In this document: piece after piece, positions 44,546 to 54,249 of the stretch
How positions within the stretch are numbered: position 1 is the first letter of the stretch
How the letters are laid out: every line of letters begins with the position of its first letter
Source: GCA-2709075 sp038146865
GTDB taxonomy: Bacteria > Pseudomonadota > Alphaproteobacteria > MPNO01 > UBA2964
DNA: 64,000 nucleotides
NCBI GenBank assembly: GCA_038146865.1
Contig: JAYQSL010000002.1
Location: forward strand, 1-64,000
Direction: 5' to 3'
Notes under the pieces: generated by a model
The model's input: the letters and a program-made list of their open reading frames with translations, nothing else
Told to the model about the DNA's origin: nothing
Databases searched by the model: none
Made by a program: the position numbers and the translations under genes

Positions 44546-45448
44546 ATGCCTGAAATATCTATTGGCACAAATATCGTCGGCAGCACGTTTTTCGAACAAG
44601 GTAATGTGATCGCAGATACATTCAAAACTCATGGAGTCTTTGAACAAATCCATGTTCTGAACACAGATGTTACCCGACAAGAAGGTGCTGGCAGACTTAT
44701 AACGGGTGACATTGAATTTGGACTTTGCGCCTCTAATTGGGTGCCGCGACTGGCAGAAGGGGCACCTCCGTTTTCGCGAAGTTATGATGTGCGTATGGTA
44801 GCACCTTTAAATGTAGGAGCGCCCTTTTTTGTCGTGCGTGAAGATAGTGAAATCAATACCTTTAACGATATCTTCGGAAAACGTGTCGCTGTAGGCCCCC
44901 GTGACGGTGGGATGACCCAACATATGAAGCTCATTCTACAGGCACTGGGCTACTCGTTTGATGACATCGACCCCGTTTATGTCGAATTTGATAAAGGTAC
45001 AGAGGGACTTTTAACTGGTGATGTTGACGTTATGTGGCAGGTACCGGTTCCGAATCATATAATGACTGGGATTGAGAAAAGACTCAGCGTTAGAGTGGTT
45101 GAATATGGTCCTGGACAACTATCTTCTATTTTACAAGCCGTTCCTTTATATCGACACGCGATTATAGAAAAAGATCTCATTAAAGGGCTCAAATCGGACA
45201 CAGAGCAGATAGGTGTTCTTAACGTTATCATAACAAACGCTGACGTCGCGACCGAAACTGTTTTCCAATTCGTGTCTGCTTATATTAAGGCTGCCGAGGA
45301 ATTGGGAAACAAGCTTGAGGTTTTTCGAAAATTAAAATCTTTAATTGAGGAAATTGAAGGCCGAGGCCCCCAGGTTTTTGAACCTGGCGGCGTTCAGTTC
45401 CATCCCGGCGCTTGGGCCGCCTATAAACAGGCCGGCCTGTTGACATAA
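44546..45448 (+). CDS. TAXI-type TRAP solute-binding-like protein without signal peptide (copy 2)
   Basis: 300 residues, clear paralogue of the previous gene: EISIGTNIVGSTFFEQGNVIAD, GDIEFGLCASNWVPRLAEG, PFFVVREDSEINTFNDIFGKRVAVG and LLTGDVDVMWQVPVPNH align throughout with it. Also without a signal peptide. GAGGGG precedes the ATG. Both sit upstream of an IlvD-like gene, so they may bind a metabolite of that pathway. Confidence 0.78.
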   Translation: MPEISIGTNIVGSTFFEQGNVIADTFKTHGVFEQIHVLNTDVTRQEGAGRLITGDIEFGLCASNWVPRLAEGAPPFSRSYDVRMVAPLNVGAPFFVVREDSEINTFNDIFGKRVAVGPRDGGMTQHMKLILQALGYSFDDIDPVYVEFDKGTEGLLTGDVDVMWQVPVPNHIMTGIEKRLSVRVVEYGPGQLSSILQAVPLYRHAIIEKDLIKGLKSDTEQIGVLNVIITNADVATETVFQFVSAYIKAAEELGNKLEVFRKLKSLIEEIEGRGPQVFEPGGVQFHPGAWAAYKQAGLLT

Positions 45449-45515
45449 TCACTGTCATTAGCGACAAAAATCGACAGTTTATACATGCACTAATTCTGAT
45501 TTTGAGGAAAAAATT

Positions 45516-47264
45516 ATGGCTAAAGCCAAAAATAAAGCTGGAAAAACCAGGTCAATTCCAAAAAAACGTCTGCCCAGCAGGCACGTAACTGAAGGACCGT
45601 CTCGTGCCCCTCACCGGAGTTATCTGTATGCCATGGGTCTTACGGAAAAGGAAATCCATCAACCACTGGTTGGCGTAGCGACATGTTGGAATGAAGCGGC
45701 CCCGTGCAATATAGCCCTGTCTCGTCAGGCTCAAGCTGCAAAGAAAGGAGTATCTGAGGCTGGAGGAACTCCCAGAGAATTTGCCACCATCACGGTTACA
45801 GATGGAATCGCGATGGGGCATGAAGGAATGAAATCTTCATTGGTTTCAAGAGATTTAATTGCGGATTCTGTTGAGCTTACCATGCGAGGTCATTGTTATG
45901 ACGCTCTTGTGGGATTAGCGGGCTGCGACAAGTCTCTTCCGGGAATGATGATGTCAATGATACGCTTAAACGTCCCAAGCGTTTTCGTTTATGGCGGCAC
46001 AATTTTGCCAGGTCGGTTTCAAGGTCGAGATGTGACAGTCGTTGATGTCTTTGAAGGAGTGGGGATGCACGCATCTGGGAAAATGTCAGACTCCGAGCTT
46101 CTTGAATTGGAGAGTGTTGCATGCCCCTGCGCGGGATCGTGTGGAGGCCAATTCACCGCCAACACAATGGCTTGCGTGTCTGAGGCTATAGGCTTGGCTC
46201 TTCCTGCATCGTCTGGGGCACCAGCATCTTATGAGTCTCGTGATGCTTTTGTTGAAGATGCCGGAAGAGCCGTAATGCACGCTCTTGCTAAGAATATTCG
46301 ACCTCGTGATATTTGTACTCGTGAGGCCTTTGATAATGCAGCCACAGTAGTTGCGGCGACGGGAGGTTCAACCAACGCCGCACTACATCTTCCCGCCATG
46401 GCCCATGAGGCGGGAATTAAGTACACCCTTCAAGATGTCGCACGTATCTTTAAGAAAACCCCCTACATCGCTGATTTAATGCCGGGAGGAAAATATACTG
46501 CGACCGATATGTATAAAGTCGGTGGCGTTTCGATAGTAATCAAAGAACTGCTGGATAATGGTCTGTTAAATGGTGATTGCCTTACAGTTACCGGAAAAAC
46601 ATTAAAACAAAATGTGCGCGGCGTGAAATTTCCGAAGAACCAAGATGTTGTGTATCGGATAAAAGACGCAATTACTCCAACGGGCGGAGTGGTGGGGCTA
46701 AAGGGAAGCCTGGCACCTGATGGCGCTATTGTTAAAGTCGCTGGAATGCAAAGTTTGGTATTTAGAGGCCCTGCTAGAGTATTTGATTGTGAGGAGGACG
46801 CATTTGAGGCCGTGGTAAGTGATAAAGTTAAAGAAGGTGACGTCATAATCATTCGCTATGAAGGACCCAAAGGGGGGCCCGGAATGCGAGAAATGCTCTC
46901 CACTACCGCCGCTTTGTATGGAAAGGGGATGGGAGAAAAAGTGGCATTGATAACCGACGGAAGATTTTCTGGAGGTACGAGAGGTTTTTGTATTGGTCAC
47001 GTGGGTCCAGAGGCCGCTGTTGGAGGACCGATCGGCTTACTCAAAAATGGTGACATTATTACGATTGATGCGAACAAAGGTCGTCTGGATGTTGAACTTT
47101 CCAAGGGCGAGTTAGAAAAAAGAAAAAAGCGCTGGAGACCCAGGAAGACTAATCATAATAGCGGCGCAATATGGCGTTATGCACAAACCGTCGGCCCTGC
47201 ATCTGGTGGAGCTGTGGTCCATCCAGGTGCGAAGGGAGAGACTCATACCTATGCCGATATTTAG
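45516..47264 (+). CDS. ilvD: Dihydroxy-acid dehydratase (IlvD/Edd family)
   Basis: 582 residues. Cluster cysteines in GVATCWNEAAPCN, LAGCDKSLPG and CPCAGSCGGQFTANTMA (the Fe-S ligands of IlvD), with TDGIAMGHEGMKSSL and TDGRFSGGTRGFCIGHVGPEA for substrate and magnesium. It has a lysine-rich N-terminus (about 20 residues). The usual role is branched-chain amino acid synthesis, but the neighbours, two TAXI-like genes and an ALS-like gene, leave open a sugar-acid dehydratase role. GAGGAAAA precedes the ATG. Confidence 0.87.
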   Translation: MAKAKNKAGKTRSIPKKRLPSRHVTEGPSRAPHRSYLYAMGLTEKEIHQPLVGVATCWNEAAPCNIALSRQAQAAKKGVSEAGGTPREFATITVTDGIAMGHEGMKSSLVSRDLIADSVELTMRGHCYDALVGLAGCDKSLPGMMMSMIRLNVPSVFVYGGTILPGRFQGRDVTVVDVFEGVGMHASGKMSDSELLELESVACPCAGSCGGQFTANTMACVSEAIGLALPASSGAPASYESRDAFVEDAGRAVMHALAKNIRPRDICTREAFDNAATVVAATGGSTNAALHLPAMAHEAGIKYTLQDVARIFKKTPYIADLMPGGKYTATDMYKVGGVSIVIKELLDNGLLNGDCLTVTGKTLKQNVRGVKFPKNQDVVYRIKDAITPTGGVVGLKGSLAPDGAIVKVAGMQSLVFRGPARVFDCEEDAFEAVVSDKVKEGDVIIIRYEGPKGGPGMREMLSTTAALYGKGMGEKVALITDGRFSGGTRGFCIGHVGPEAAVGGPIGLLKNGDIITIDANKGRLDVELSKGELEKRKKRWRPRKTNHNSGAIWRYAQTVGPASGGAVVHPGAKGETHTYADI

Positions 47265-47268
47265 GGAT

Positions 47269-48873
47269 TCAGTCGAAAACAGTATCTATGTAATGGTCTG
47301 AGTTGATACGAGCTTCAATTACTTGAGGGCCTTCGGTCTTTAGGGCAAATGATAAAGCAGTCTCAAGTTCTTCTGGAGTTTTTACTCCAACTGCGGGGAC
47401 TCCAAAGTAGTGCTCGGGTGGGTTTTCGTAATTAATCTCTCCTAAGGGCGTCCCATAAATATCCAATTGACGTCTTATTTGTTTTACTCGGATAAGCCCT
47501 AACCATCGATCGTCTAAAACAACCACCGGCAAGTTAATACCTACACGTTTCGCGGTTGCGAGTTCACCACATGTCATCTGGAAACAGCCATCTCCGATGA
47601 GACAAACGACAGGTTTTTCAGGTTGCGCAAGTTTCGCTGCAATTGCCCCGGGAAGACCGAAACCCATTGAAGACCAACCATTTGTGATCAGAAACTCTTT
47701 TGGATGATGCGATGCCCATTGGCTTGCGATTTGGTGGGTGTGCGCGCCGACATCAAACGACAGGATGCCATTTCGCGGTAAAACATTACGAACAACATCT
47801 ATCGCCTCGTGAGCTTGAAACCCATCGCCTTTGGGTCGCAGGGCTTTTTGAAATTCTTTTCTATGGGTCTCTAATTCTGTGCTGTCCCAATCGTTCGAAT
47901 TTGCGGCAGGGATCGGAAGCAAATTGAGAAGATTACCGCAAATATCACCTGTTATTTCACTGCTCACTTTCACAGACTTATCAACATCCACAGGCTCTAT
48001 GTCGATTTGGAGTATTGGGATCCCGTCTATCCAGGCTTCATATTCAACCTCTATGGTGTCATAACCTAAGCCAATGATTAAATCTGCCTTATTACAAAAA
48101 CTTCTCTGTAGCTGACGTCTGGCTCTCTCTATGCAACCTAATGCTAGGGGGTGATCATCGTCAATTAGCCCCTTAGCCATGGTGGTTGTCATAAATGGAA
48201 GTTTCCATTTTTCTATAAATTTCAGAAGTATTTTGGTATCTTTCATGCGCATTGCATTAGATCCAATAATCGCAATCGGACGCCTCGATGATGCAAGCAA
48301 CTCTTGGGCCTGTTTTATCGAGCTGTCAGAAGCCTTCTTTAAAGAAGTTATAGGGAAGCGCTCGAGGTTTGATGGTTTGACTGGCGCCAGGGCCACGTCC
48401 TCGGGAAGATCTATATGAACTGGACCCATCGGTTCCGTTAAAGCCAATGAAATACTTTTCTGAATGGTTTCTTCTACATTATCGAAATCAAGTGCAAAGC
48501 TTGCTTTTGTTATCGGTTTGAAAAGCTGATGATGATCAATCCACATCTGAATCCGTCGTCCTAGAAGATTTTGGTTCAGGTTGCAGGTAATGGCGATCAT
48601 AGGAGATCTATCAAGCCAAGCATTCCCGACCCCCGTGGTAAGGTTAGTGGCACCCGGCCCGAGAGTTGCTAAACAAAAACCCGGAACACCAGTCTGACGT
48701 CCCATAACGTCCGCTGCGAATGCGGCGCTGCCCTCATGCGCTGTTAAAACAAATTCAATGCCGCCGCTTCGCATAGACTCCATAAGTGGCAAGACGTTTC
48801 CACTTGGTATTCCAAAGCCATGGGTTACGCCTGCTTTTTTAAGTGTCGCGACAATCAAATCAGCATTATTCAT
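47269..48873 (-). CDS. Acetolactate synthase-like TPP-dependent enzyme
   Basis: 534 residues, the single-chain TPP enzyme layout: Pyr domain with HEGSAAFAADVMGRQTG (catalytic Glu), central DHS-like domain with LIIGLGYDTIEVEY, and TPP-binding GDGCFQMTCGELATAKRVGINLPVVVLDD. It is shorter than classical IlvB (about 570) and no regulatory IlvH/N small subunit is adjacent, so it may be a decarboxylase or lyase for another 2-oxoacid. Convergent with the ilvD-like gene, 4 bases apart. Confidence 0.85.
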   Translation of the reverse strand: MNNADLIVATLKKAGVTHGFGIPSGNVLPLMESMRSGGIEFVLTAHEGSAAFAADVMGRQTGVPGFCLATLGPGATNLTTGVGNAWLDRSPMIAITCNLNQNLLGRRIQMWIDHHQLFKPITKASFALDFDNVEETIQKSISLALTEPMGPVHIDLPEDVALAPVKPSNLERFPITSLKKASDSSIKQAQELLASSRRPIAIIGSNAMRMKDTKILLKFIEKWKLPFMTTTMAKGLIDDDHPLALGCIERARRQLQRSFCNKADLIIGLGYDTIEVEYEAWIDGIPILQIDIEPVDVDKSVKVSSEITGDICGNLLNLLPIPAANSNDWDSTELETHRKEFQKALRPKGDGFQAHEAIDVVRNVLPRNGILSFDVGAHTHQIASQWASHHPKEFLITNGWSSMGFGLPGAIAAKLAQPEKPVVCLIGDGCFQMTCGELATAKRVGINLPVVVLDDRWLGLIRVKQIRRQLDIYGTPLGEINYENPPEHYFGVPAVGVKTPEELETALSFALKTEGPQVIEARINSDHYIDTVFD

Positions 48874-48885
48874 GAACCGTCTTCT

Positions 48886-49074
48886 CTAGCGTCTGGTTTT
48901 ATACCAAGTAAAAATTTTGGTAAGGATCCAGCTTAAAATTGAACCGAAAATTATAAAGGCAACTACTCCAATTGCCAAAACACGAAGATCTTTAATGCCG
49001 CCATTAACGTAGGCTATAGCCGCCCAGATAAATGCGAACAATACTGCTCCTGTTACATAGCGTGGTATTTGCAT
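48886..49074 (-). CDS. Small membrane protein (62 residues)
   Basis: Two predicted membrane helices, about 7-23 and 33-52, with a short polar loop between them and a basic tail (KIFTWYKTRR). No family recognised. It is the only reading frame in the gap between the ALS-like gene and xthA, and its start is directly downstream of the xthA stop, which suggests it is translated with it. It may act in the cytoplasmic membrane. Confidence 0.55.
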   Translation of the reverse strand: MQIPRYVTGAVLFAFIWAAIAYVNGGIKDLRVLAIGVVAFIIFGSILSWILTKIFTWYKTRR

Positions 49075-49852
49075 TCAATTTACCTCCTCAAGTTCACACC
49101 AAACAGGCGTATGATCTGACGGTTTTTCCTTGCCACGAGGTGTTTTATCGATTCCTGATGCAACTAATCGATCAGATGCTTCTGGGGATAAGAATAGATG
49201 ATCGATTAATAGACCAAAATCTTTTTGCCAGGCGCCTCCCGTGTAATCCCAATAGGAATATTGACCGGGACCAGGGTTTAGAGCTCGGAGAGCATTAGTA
49301 AAACCAATATTTGTGAGTGCTCGAAGGTATTCACGAGACTCGCTTGCGGCATAGGGCATCATTTTCCCAACGCTGCGGATCGTATACGTCTATATCGGTA
49401 GGACAGACGTTAAAGTCACCTCCGAGCACCAACGGCTCCTCTTGGTTGAAAAGTTGTCTAGCATGATGAATTAGACGCTTCATCCAAGAGAGCTTGTATT
49501 CAAATTTTTCGCCAGGGGCTGGATTTCCATTGGGCAGATAAATCGAAGCAACCCTAATCCCTCCAGTAAAGCATTCTAAATATCTTGCTTGATCGTCTTT
49601 ATCATCACCAGGCAATCCGACAACGACATCTTCGATAGGAAATTTTGAAAAAATAGCTACGCCATTATAGGTTTTTTGGCCATGAATAGCGATGTTGTAG
49701 CCGAGGTCCTCAATTTCTTCCCTTGGGAAAACTTCGTCTACGACCTTGATTTCTTGAACCAAGAGGATTTCGGGCTTGCTGTCATGGAGCCATTCAGTAA
49801 CGCGGGGCAAACGGGCTCTGATAGAGTTGACATTCCATGTAGCGATTTTCAT
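49075..49852 (-). pseudogene. xthA: Exodeoxyribonuclease III, split by a frameshift
   Basis: Two frames join to one full Exo III (about 258 residues). The upstream frame (49852 down to about 49355) has MKIATWNVNSIRARLPRVTEWL, LLVQEIKVVDEVFP, GDFNVCPTDIDVYDPQRWENDAL and then drifts. The downstream frame (49362 down to 49075) gives ESREYLRALTNIGFTNALRAL, SYWDYTGGAWQKDFGLLIDHLFLSP and SDHTPVWCEL, including the catalytic histidine of SDHTPV. One extra base in the window 49346-49358 explains the break. It repairs abasic DNA. Either this is an assembly error or a recently inactivated gene. Confidence 0.85.
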
Positions 49853-49907
49853 TTAATGAACTTTAGCCGTTAAAAAGGTCACAGTTTGTGTAACGCGATT
49901 TAGGATC

Positions 49908-50255
49908 TCAGCCAATGGAAAAGGAGACACCGCAGCCACAAGTGGAGGCCGCATTAGGATTACGAAGGGTAAAATATGAGCCTATCAGCTCTTCCGCAAA
50001 ATGAAGCTCGCTACCAACTACCAAATCCCAGGACATTGGATCAATAAGAACTTCAACTTCACCACCGCGAATAATATGGTCATCGCTGTTTACGGTATCG
50101 TCAAAAGAAAAACCATACTGAAACCCCGAGCAACCTCCTCCTGACACGGAAACCCTAAATTTCAGACCTGCGAATTCGCCTGAACTGGTCATGTTGGATA
50201 GGCGGCGAATGGCACTATCACTTATTGTAACAGTATCCGCCTGATCTTGATTCAT
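49908..50255 (-). CDS. erpA: Iron-sulfur cluster insertion protein ErpA/IscA family
   Basis: 115 residues. HesB/IscA cysteines GGGCSGFQYGF (Cys about 57) and CGCGVSF at the C-terminus (two cysteines). Carries Fe-S clusters to apo-targets. The family pattern is closest to ErpA. Divergent from dgt with about 118 bases of shared upstream sequence. IlvD and other Fe-S proteins in the window would be plausible clients. Confidence 0.94.
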   Translation of the reverse strand: MNQDQADTVTISDSAIRRLSNMTSSGEFAGLKFRVSVSGGGCSGFQYGFSFDDTVNSDDHIIRGGEVEVLIDPMSWDLVVGSELHFAEELIGSYFTLRNPNAASTCGCGVSFSIG

Positions 50256-50373
50256 AATTAGTGTCCAAACTATCTGTGTTTGCTAGATATGGTAGTAATA
50301 TTTGGGTTAAACAAGGTCAAGAAAACAATCTTATTCAATTGTAACTCTCTTTGTCCCGCTATAGGTTCTCCGC

Positions 50374-51585
50374 ATGCGGTTTTCCGGTCCTAATTTCTTT
50401 GGTGAGCGCGCTCCTTGGAGCAGCAATCCAATAAACTCAAAGGGAAGGTTCTTTGAAGAGTCAGAAAGCACGACCCGCTCCGCATTCCAGCGGGACAGAG
50501 ATAGGATTATACACTCCAGTGCTTTCAGGCGATTAAAACATAAGACACAGGTCTTTGTTTATCATGAGGGGGACCATTTCCGCACGAGATTAACGCATAG
50601 CATTGAAGTTGCTCAAATAGCACGGTCTTTATCTCGCTTTTTACGCCTTGATGAGGATTTGGCTGAGGCTTTAGCGCTTGCTCATGACCTTGGGCATACT
50701 CCATTTGGACACGCGGGTGAGGAAGCATTAGATGAAGTAATGAGACCTTGGGGCGGGTTCGATCACAACGGGCAGGGACTCCGGATCGTTACTAGTCTCG
50801 AATCACGCTATGCTCAATTTGATGGATTAAATTTAACTTGGGAGGCTTTGGAGGGACTGGTTAAACACAATGGACCGCTGATTAAAAATCCGGGAGAATA
50901 TCAAGCGCTTCCTTGGTCCATTAGAGAATATGAGTATTTTGAGAGGCTTGAACTGCACACAAATGCTGGCATTGAGGCTCAGGTGGCCGCACTTTCAGAT
51001 GATATTGCCTACAATACTCACGATATTGATGACGGCCTGAGGGCTGGGCTTTTTTCCATAGAGGATTTACTCGAAGTAAAATTAGTTGGCCCAGTGATAA
51101 GAGAGGTTTTAGAGCTCTATCCAGAGATTGAACAATCCCGCCTTATTCACGAGAGTACCCGCCGTATGATTGATCGAATGACCCGGTCATTAATAGAAGA
51201 AACCCAAAAGCGGCTCGATAAACACAGGCCTGAAACGGTTGAAGACGTCCGCAACATGCCTGAGCCAGTAGTTGCATTGTCAGAGTGCATGAGAAAAGCT
51301 AATAAGCACTTGAAATCGTTTCTTTTTGATCGAATGTATCGGCATTATCGTGTAAATCGGATGACCTCTAATGCGGCGCGGGTCATTAAGGACCTCTTTA
51401 CCGTTTTTATGGAAGAGCCAGAATGTCTTCCAAAAAACTGGCGAACTACTTTTGCAAAGATGACGGAGACCAGAAATAGAGCAAGAGTTGTCTCAGATTA
51501 CATTTCCGGTATGACAGATAGATATGCTTTAGACGAACATCGCAGATTGTACAGTTCCTATGAAAAAAATGAATATTTACAATAA
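50374..51585 (+). CDS. dgt: dGTP triphosphohydrolase-like HD protein
   Basis: 403 residues. HD motif set: RTRLTHSIEVAQIARSL (first His), LALAHDLGHTPFGHAGEEAL (HD pair, about 108-127) and the aspartate in AALSDDIAYNTHDID. This is the short dNTPase class found upstream of argS in alphaproteobacteria. Hydrolyses dNTPs to nucleoside and tripolyphosphate. The last 26 bases overlap the argS start. Confidence 0.93.
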   Translation: MRFSGPNFFGERAPWSSNPINSKGRFFEESESTTRSAFQRDRDRIIHSSAFRRLKHKTQVFVYHEGDHFRTRLTHSIEVAQIARSLSRFLRLDEDLAEALALAHDLGHTPFGHAGEEALDEVMRPWGGFDHNGQGLRIVTSLESRYAQFDGLNLTWEALEGLVKHNGPLIKNPGEYQALPWSIREYEYFERLELHTNAGIEAQVAALSDDIAYNTHDIDDGLRAGLFSIEDLLEVKLVGPVIREVLELYPEIEQSRLIHESTRRMIDRMTRSLIEETQKRLDKHRPETVEDVRNMPEPVVALSECMRKANKHLKSFLFDRMYRHYRVNRMTSNAARVIKDLFTVFMEEPECLPKNWRTTFAKMTETRNRARVVSDYISGMTDRYALDEHRRLYSSYEKNEYLQ

Positions 51586-53323
51586 TTTAAATAAAATAAT
51601 ACAGAAAATTGTTAAAGAAGAAATTCCGTTAGGTGCCGATGTCAATGGTGAGTTGTTGGATCGAATAAATGTTGAACCCCCGAAAGATCCCACCCACGGC
51701 GATTTTTCTTCAAATGCTGCTTTAGTCCTTTCGAAGACTTTTAAGTCCTCACCGAGAGAATTAGCACTAGAGATTGGGACAGCCCTAAAAGATCAGCCAG
51801 GCATTGAAAATGTTGAGATTGCGGGTCCAGGTTTTATCAATATATGGATGACGGAGGAGTTTTGGCGGGAACGACTTATAGAAATTCTATCAACAGGAGA
51901 ATCCTATGGAGATAGTGATCTTGGTAACCAACAAACCATCAACATAGAATTCGTTTCGGCGAACCCTACGGGCCCGATGCATGTCGGGCACGGGAGGGGC
52001 GCGGTTTTGGGTGACGCAATAGGAAATCTTCTAGAAAAGATAGGTTTTCGAGTCTTACGTGAATACTACATCAATGATGCAGGCGCACAGGTTGATACTC
52101 TGGCGCGGTCAGTTTTTCTTCGATATAGAGAAGCTTTAGGTCAAAGAATTGACGTAATTCCTGAAGGTTTATACCCCGGTGAGTACTTAATAGAAACGGG
52201 CAGAAAAATCGCCGATAGGGACGGCGATCAATGGACCTATAAACATGAAAGCGAGTGGTTAGATCATTTCAAAAGATATGCAATATCGGAAATGATGGAC
52301 TTAATAAAATCTGATTTAAGCGCACTTGGGGTAACCCATGAGGTGTTTGTGTCAGAGAAGGCACTCATTGATTCTGGAGCCATTGAAACCGTCCTAGAGC
52401 AATTAAAGGCCCGCGAGTTGGTCTATACCGGAACATTAGAACCGCCAAAAGGGAAAGTTCCTGAGGACTGGGAAGAACGACCACAATTGCTTTTCGCAGC
52501 AACTAAGTTCAACGATGAAATTGATAGGCCTTTGCAAAAATCTGATGGGAGCAATACGTATTTCGCATCCGATATTGCTTACCACAAAGATAAATTCGAT
52601 CGAGGTTTTAATCGAATGATCGATGTGTGGGGCGCAGACCATAAGGGTTACGTTGCTAGGATGAAAGCAGCAGTTGAAGCCGTAACTGATGCTAATGCGG
52701 TCTTGGAAGTGAGTTTATGCAACTTGGTGAACCTTCTCGATGATGGCGAGCCGGTTAAAATGTCGAAGCGGGCAGGGACTTTTGTTACCTTAAGAGAAGT
52801 GATTGATTTAGTAGGAAAAGACGTAGTCCGATTTATGATGCTTACTCGCAATAACGAAGCTTTATTGGACTTTGACGTATCTAAGGTTACCGAGCAAAGC
52901 AAGGACAACCCTGTCTTTTACGTGCAATACGCGCACGCGCGTATCTGCTCGGTTATTAGAAACGTAAGGGCGGAATTCAAAGATTTAGACGTGGACGATC
53001 TTGCTTTGGCCGAAGCCGATTTTGATGAATTAGACAATAATTCTGGTTTGGGGCTTGTCCAATTACTTACCAATTGGCCTCGAATTGTAGAAGGCGCGGC
53101 ATTATCAAGAGAACCGCACAGAGTTGCTTTTTACCTAAATGAATTAGCCGCCGCTTTTCACGCTTTTTGGAATAAGGGTAATGATGATGAATCATTGCGA
53201 TTTATTGTTTCTTCCTCTCCCAAAAAGACGTTAGCACGGGTTGCCTTGGCACGGTCTGTTGCAATTATTATTGAGTCGGGGCTTAAAATTATAGGAGTAA
53301 AACCGGCAGAGGAAATGCGGTAA
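51560..53323 (+). CDS. argS: Arginyl-tRNA synthetase
   Basis: 587 residues from ATG 51560, with ATG 51569 alternative. Class I motifs PTGPMHVGHGRGAVLGD (HVGH form) and KMSKRAGTFVTLREVID; ASDIAYHKDKFDRGF and an anticodon-binding DALR-type domain near the C-terminus. Charges tRNA-Arg. Starts inside dgt and its stop overlaps the start of the SPOR gene by one base (TAATG), so the run is translationally coupled. Confidence 0.97.
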   Translation: MKKMNIYNNLNKIIQKIVKEEIPLGADVNGELLDRINVEPPKDPTHGDFSSNAALVLSKTFKSSPRELALEIGTALKDQPGIENVEIAGPGFINIWMTEEFWRERLIEILSTGESYGDSDLGNQQTINIEFVSANPTGPMHVGHGRGAVLGDAIGNLLEKIGFRVLREYYINDAGAQVDTLARSVFLRYREALGQRIDVIPEGLYPGEYLIETGRKIADRDGDQWTYKHESEWLDHFKRYAISEMMDLIKSDLSALGVTHEVFVSEKALIDSGAIETVLEQLKARELVYTGTLEPPKGKVPEDWEERPQLLFAATKFNDEIDRPLQKSDGSNTYFASDIAYHKDKFDRGFNRMIDVWGADHKGYVARMKAAVEAVTDANAVLEVSLCNLVNLLDDGEPVKMSKRAGTFVTLREVIDLVGKDVVRFMMLTRNNEALLDFDVSKVTEQSKDNPVFYVQYAHARICSVIRNVRAEFKDLDVDDLALAEADFDELDNNSGLGLVQLLTNWPRIVEGAALSREPHRVAFYLNELAAAFHAFWNKGNDDESLRFIVSSSPKKTLARVALARSVAIIIESGLKIIGVKPAEEMR

Positions 53324-54249
53324 TGGTTGATCCAATTGACCAGAACAGTGATAGGACTGGAGAATTTTCAGAAACCACAACGCAGCCGCGTTGGGTCCAA
53401 AGGTTATTGATTGTCCTAATTTCTCTTGCTGCGTTGGGTGGCTTTGCTATGGTCATCGTTTACTCATTTGATCGTGGAAAACAGGTTGGGGCGGCCGATC
53501 AAGTCCCTATCATAATCGCTGATGAGGGACCTACCAGAGTAAAGCCAGATGACCCGGGAGGAATGAAAATTCCTTTCAGAGATAAAGAGGTTTATGGAGA
53601 GTTTAACCCCTCGGAAAAAATCATAAAAAAGCCAAGATTGTCGCCGCCGGAAGAGAAACTTATATTAAAGCCTCTGAAGCCTGATTCCAGAGATGGAGAG
53701 AGCACTAAAAAGGTTCCCAATCCCCTGTTAAGGGAGACGCTTCCGAAAGAAAAAAAAATAGAGAAATTGTGGGAAAACAAACCGCAAAAATCGGTTTCCA
53801 GACCAGATAAAGGTGCAAAGAATAAGGGATTGCAGCAGGAGTCTATCAATACAAAGTCAGTTTTAGTGGGTCGAACACAATCGCAGAAAAGTCAGGGAGA
53901 GAAACCAAAAAGGGAAAACTCCGACAAAAAACCATTGCCCCCGTCGCTTCAAAAAAAACCTGAGATCAATGAAAAAAGTAAAGATCGGAGCAATGAGCGA
54001 TCTGAGTACAAAATTCAAATTGCTTCTTTTCGCTCCAAAGCTTCAGCTGAACGAGCCTGGTTGAGGATTTCAGAAGGCAACAAGGATCTCTTGGGGCAAC
54101 TCAAACCGAATATTGTACGAGCAACGGTTAAAAATCGAGGTACTTGGTATAGACTTCAAGCGCTGCCGATCAAAGATTTACCATCTGCTAGAGCTGTTTG
54201 TTCAGAACTTAAAAAACGTAAAATTGGATGCTTAGTTGTCAGGCGTTAA
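53323..54249 (+). CDS. SPOR-domain membrane protein
   Basis: 308 residues. A transmembrane helix at about 29-48 follows a short cytoplasmic N-terminus. A long basic, proline-rich linker (about 80-225) leads to a C-terminal SPOR domain (YKIQIASFRSKASAERAW, then TWYRLQALPIKDLPSARAVCSELKKRKIGC) that binds denuded glycan at the division septum. Its position between argS and nagZ is conserved in alphaproteobacteria. Overlaps nagZ by 14 bases. Confidence 0.9.
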   Translation: MVDPIDQNSDRTGEFSETTTQPRWVQRLLIVLISLAALGGFAMVIVYSFDRGKQVGAADQVPIIIADEGPTRVKPDDPGGMKIPFRDKEVYGEFNPSEKIIKKPRLSPPEEKLILKPLKPDSRDGESTKKVPNPLLRETLPKEKKIEKLWENKPQKSVSRPDKGAKNKGLQQESINTKSVLVGRTQSQKSQGEKPKRENSDKKPLPPSLQKKPEINEKSKDRSNERSEYKIQIASFRSKASAERAWLRISEGNKDLLGQLKPNIVRATVKNRGTWYRLQALPIKDLPSARAVCSELKKRKIGCLVVRR

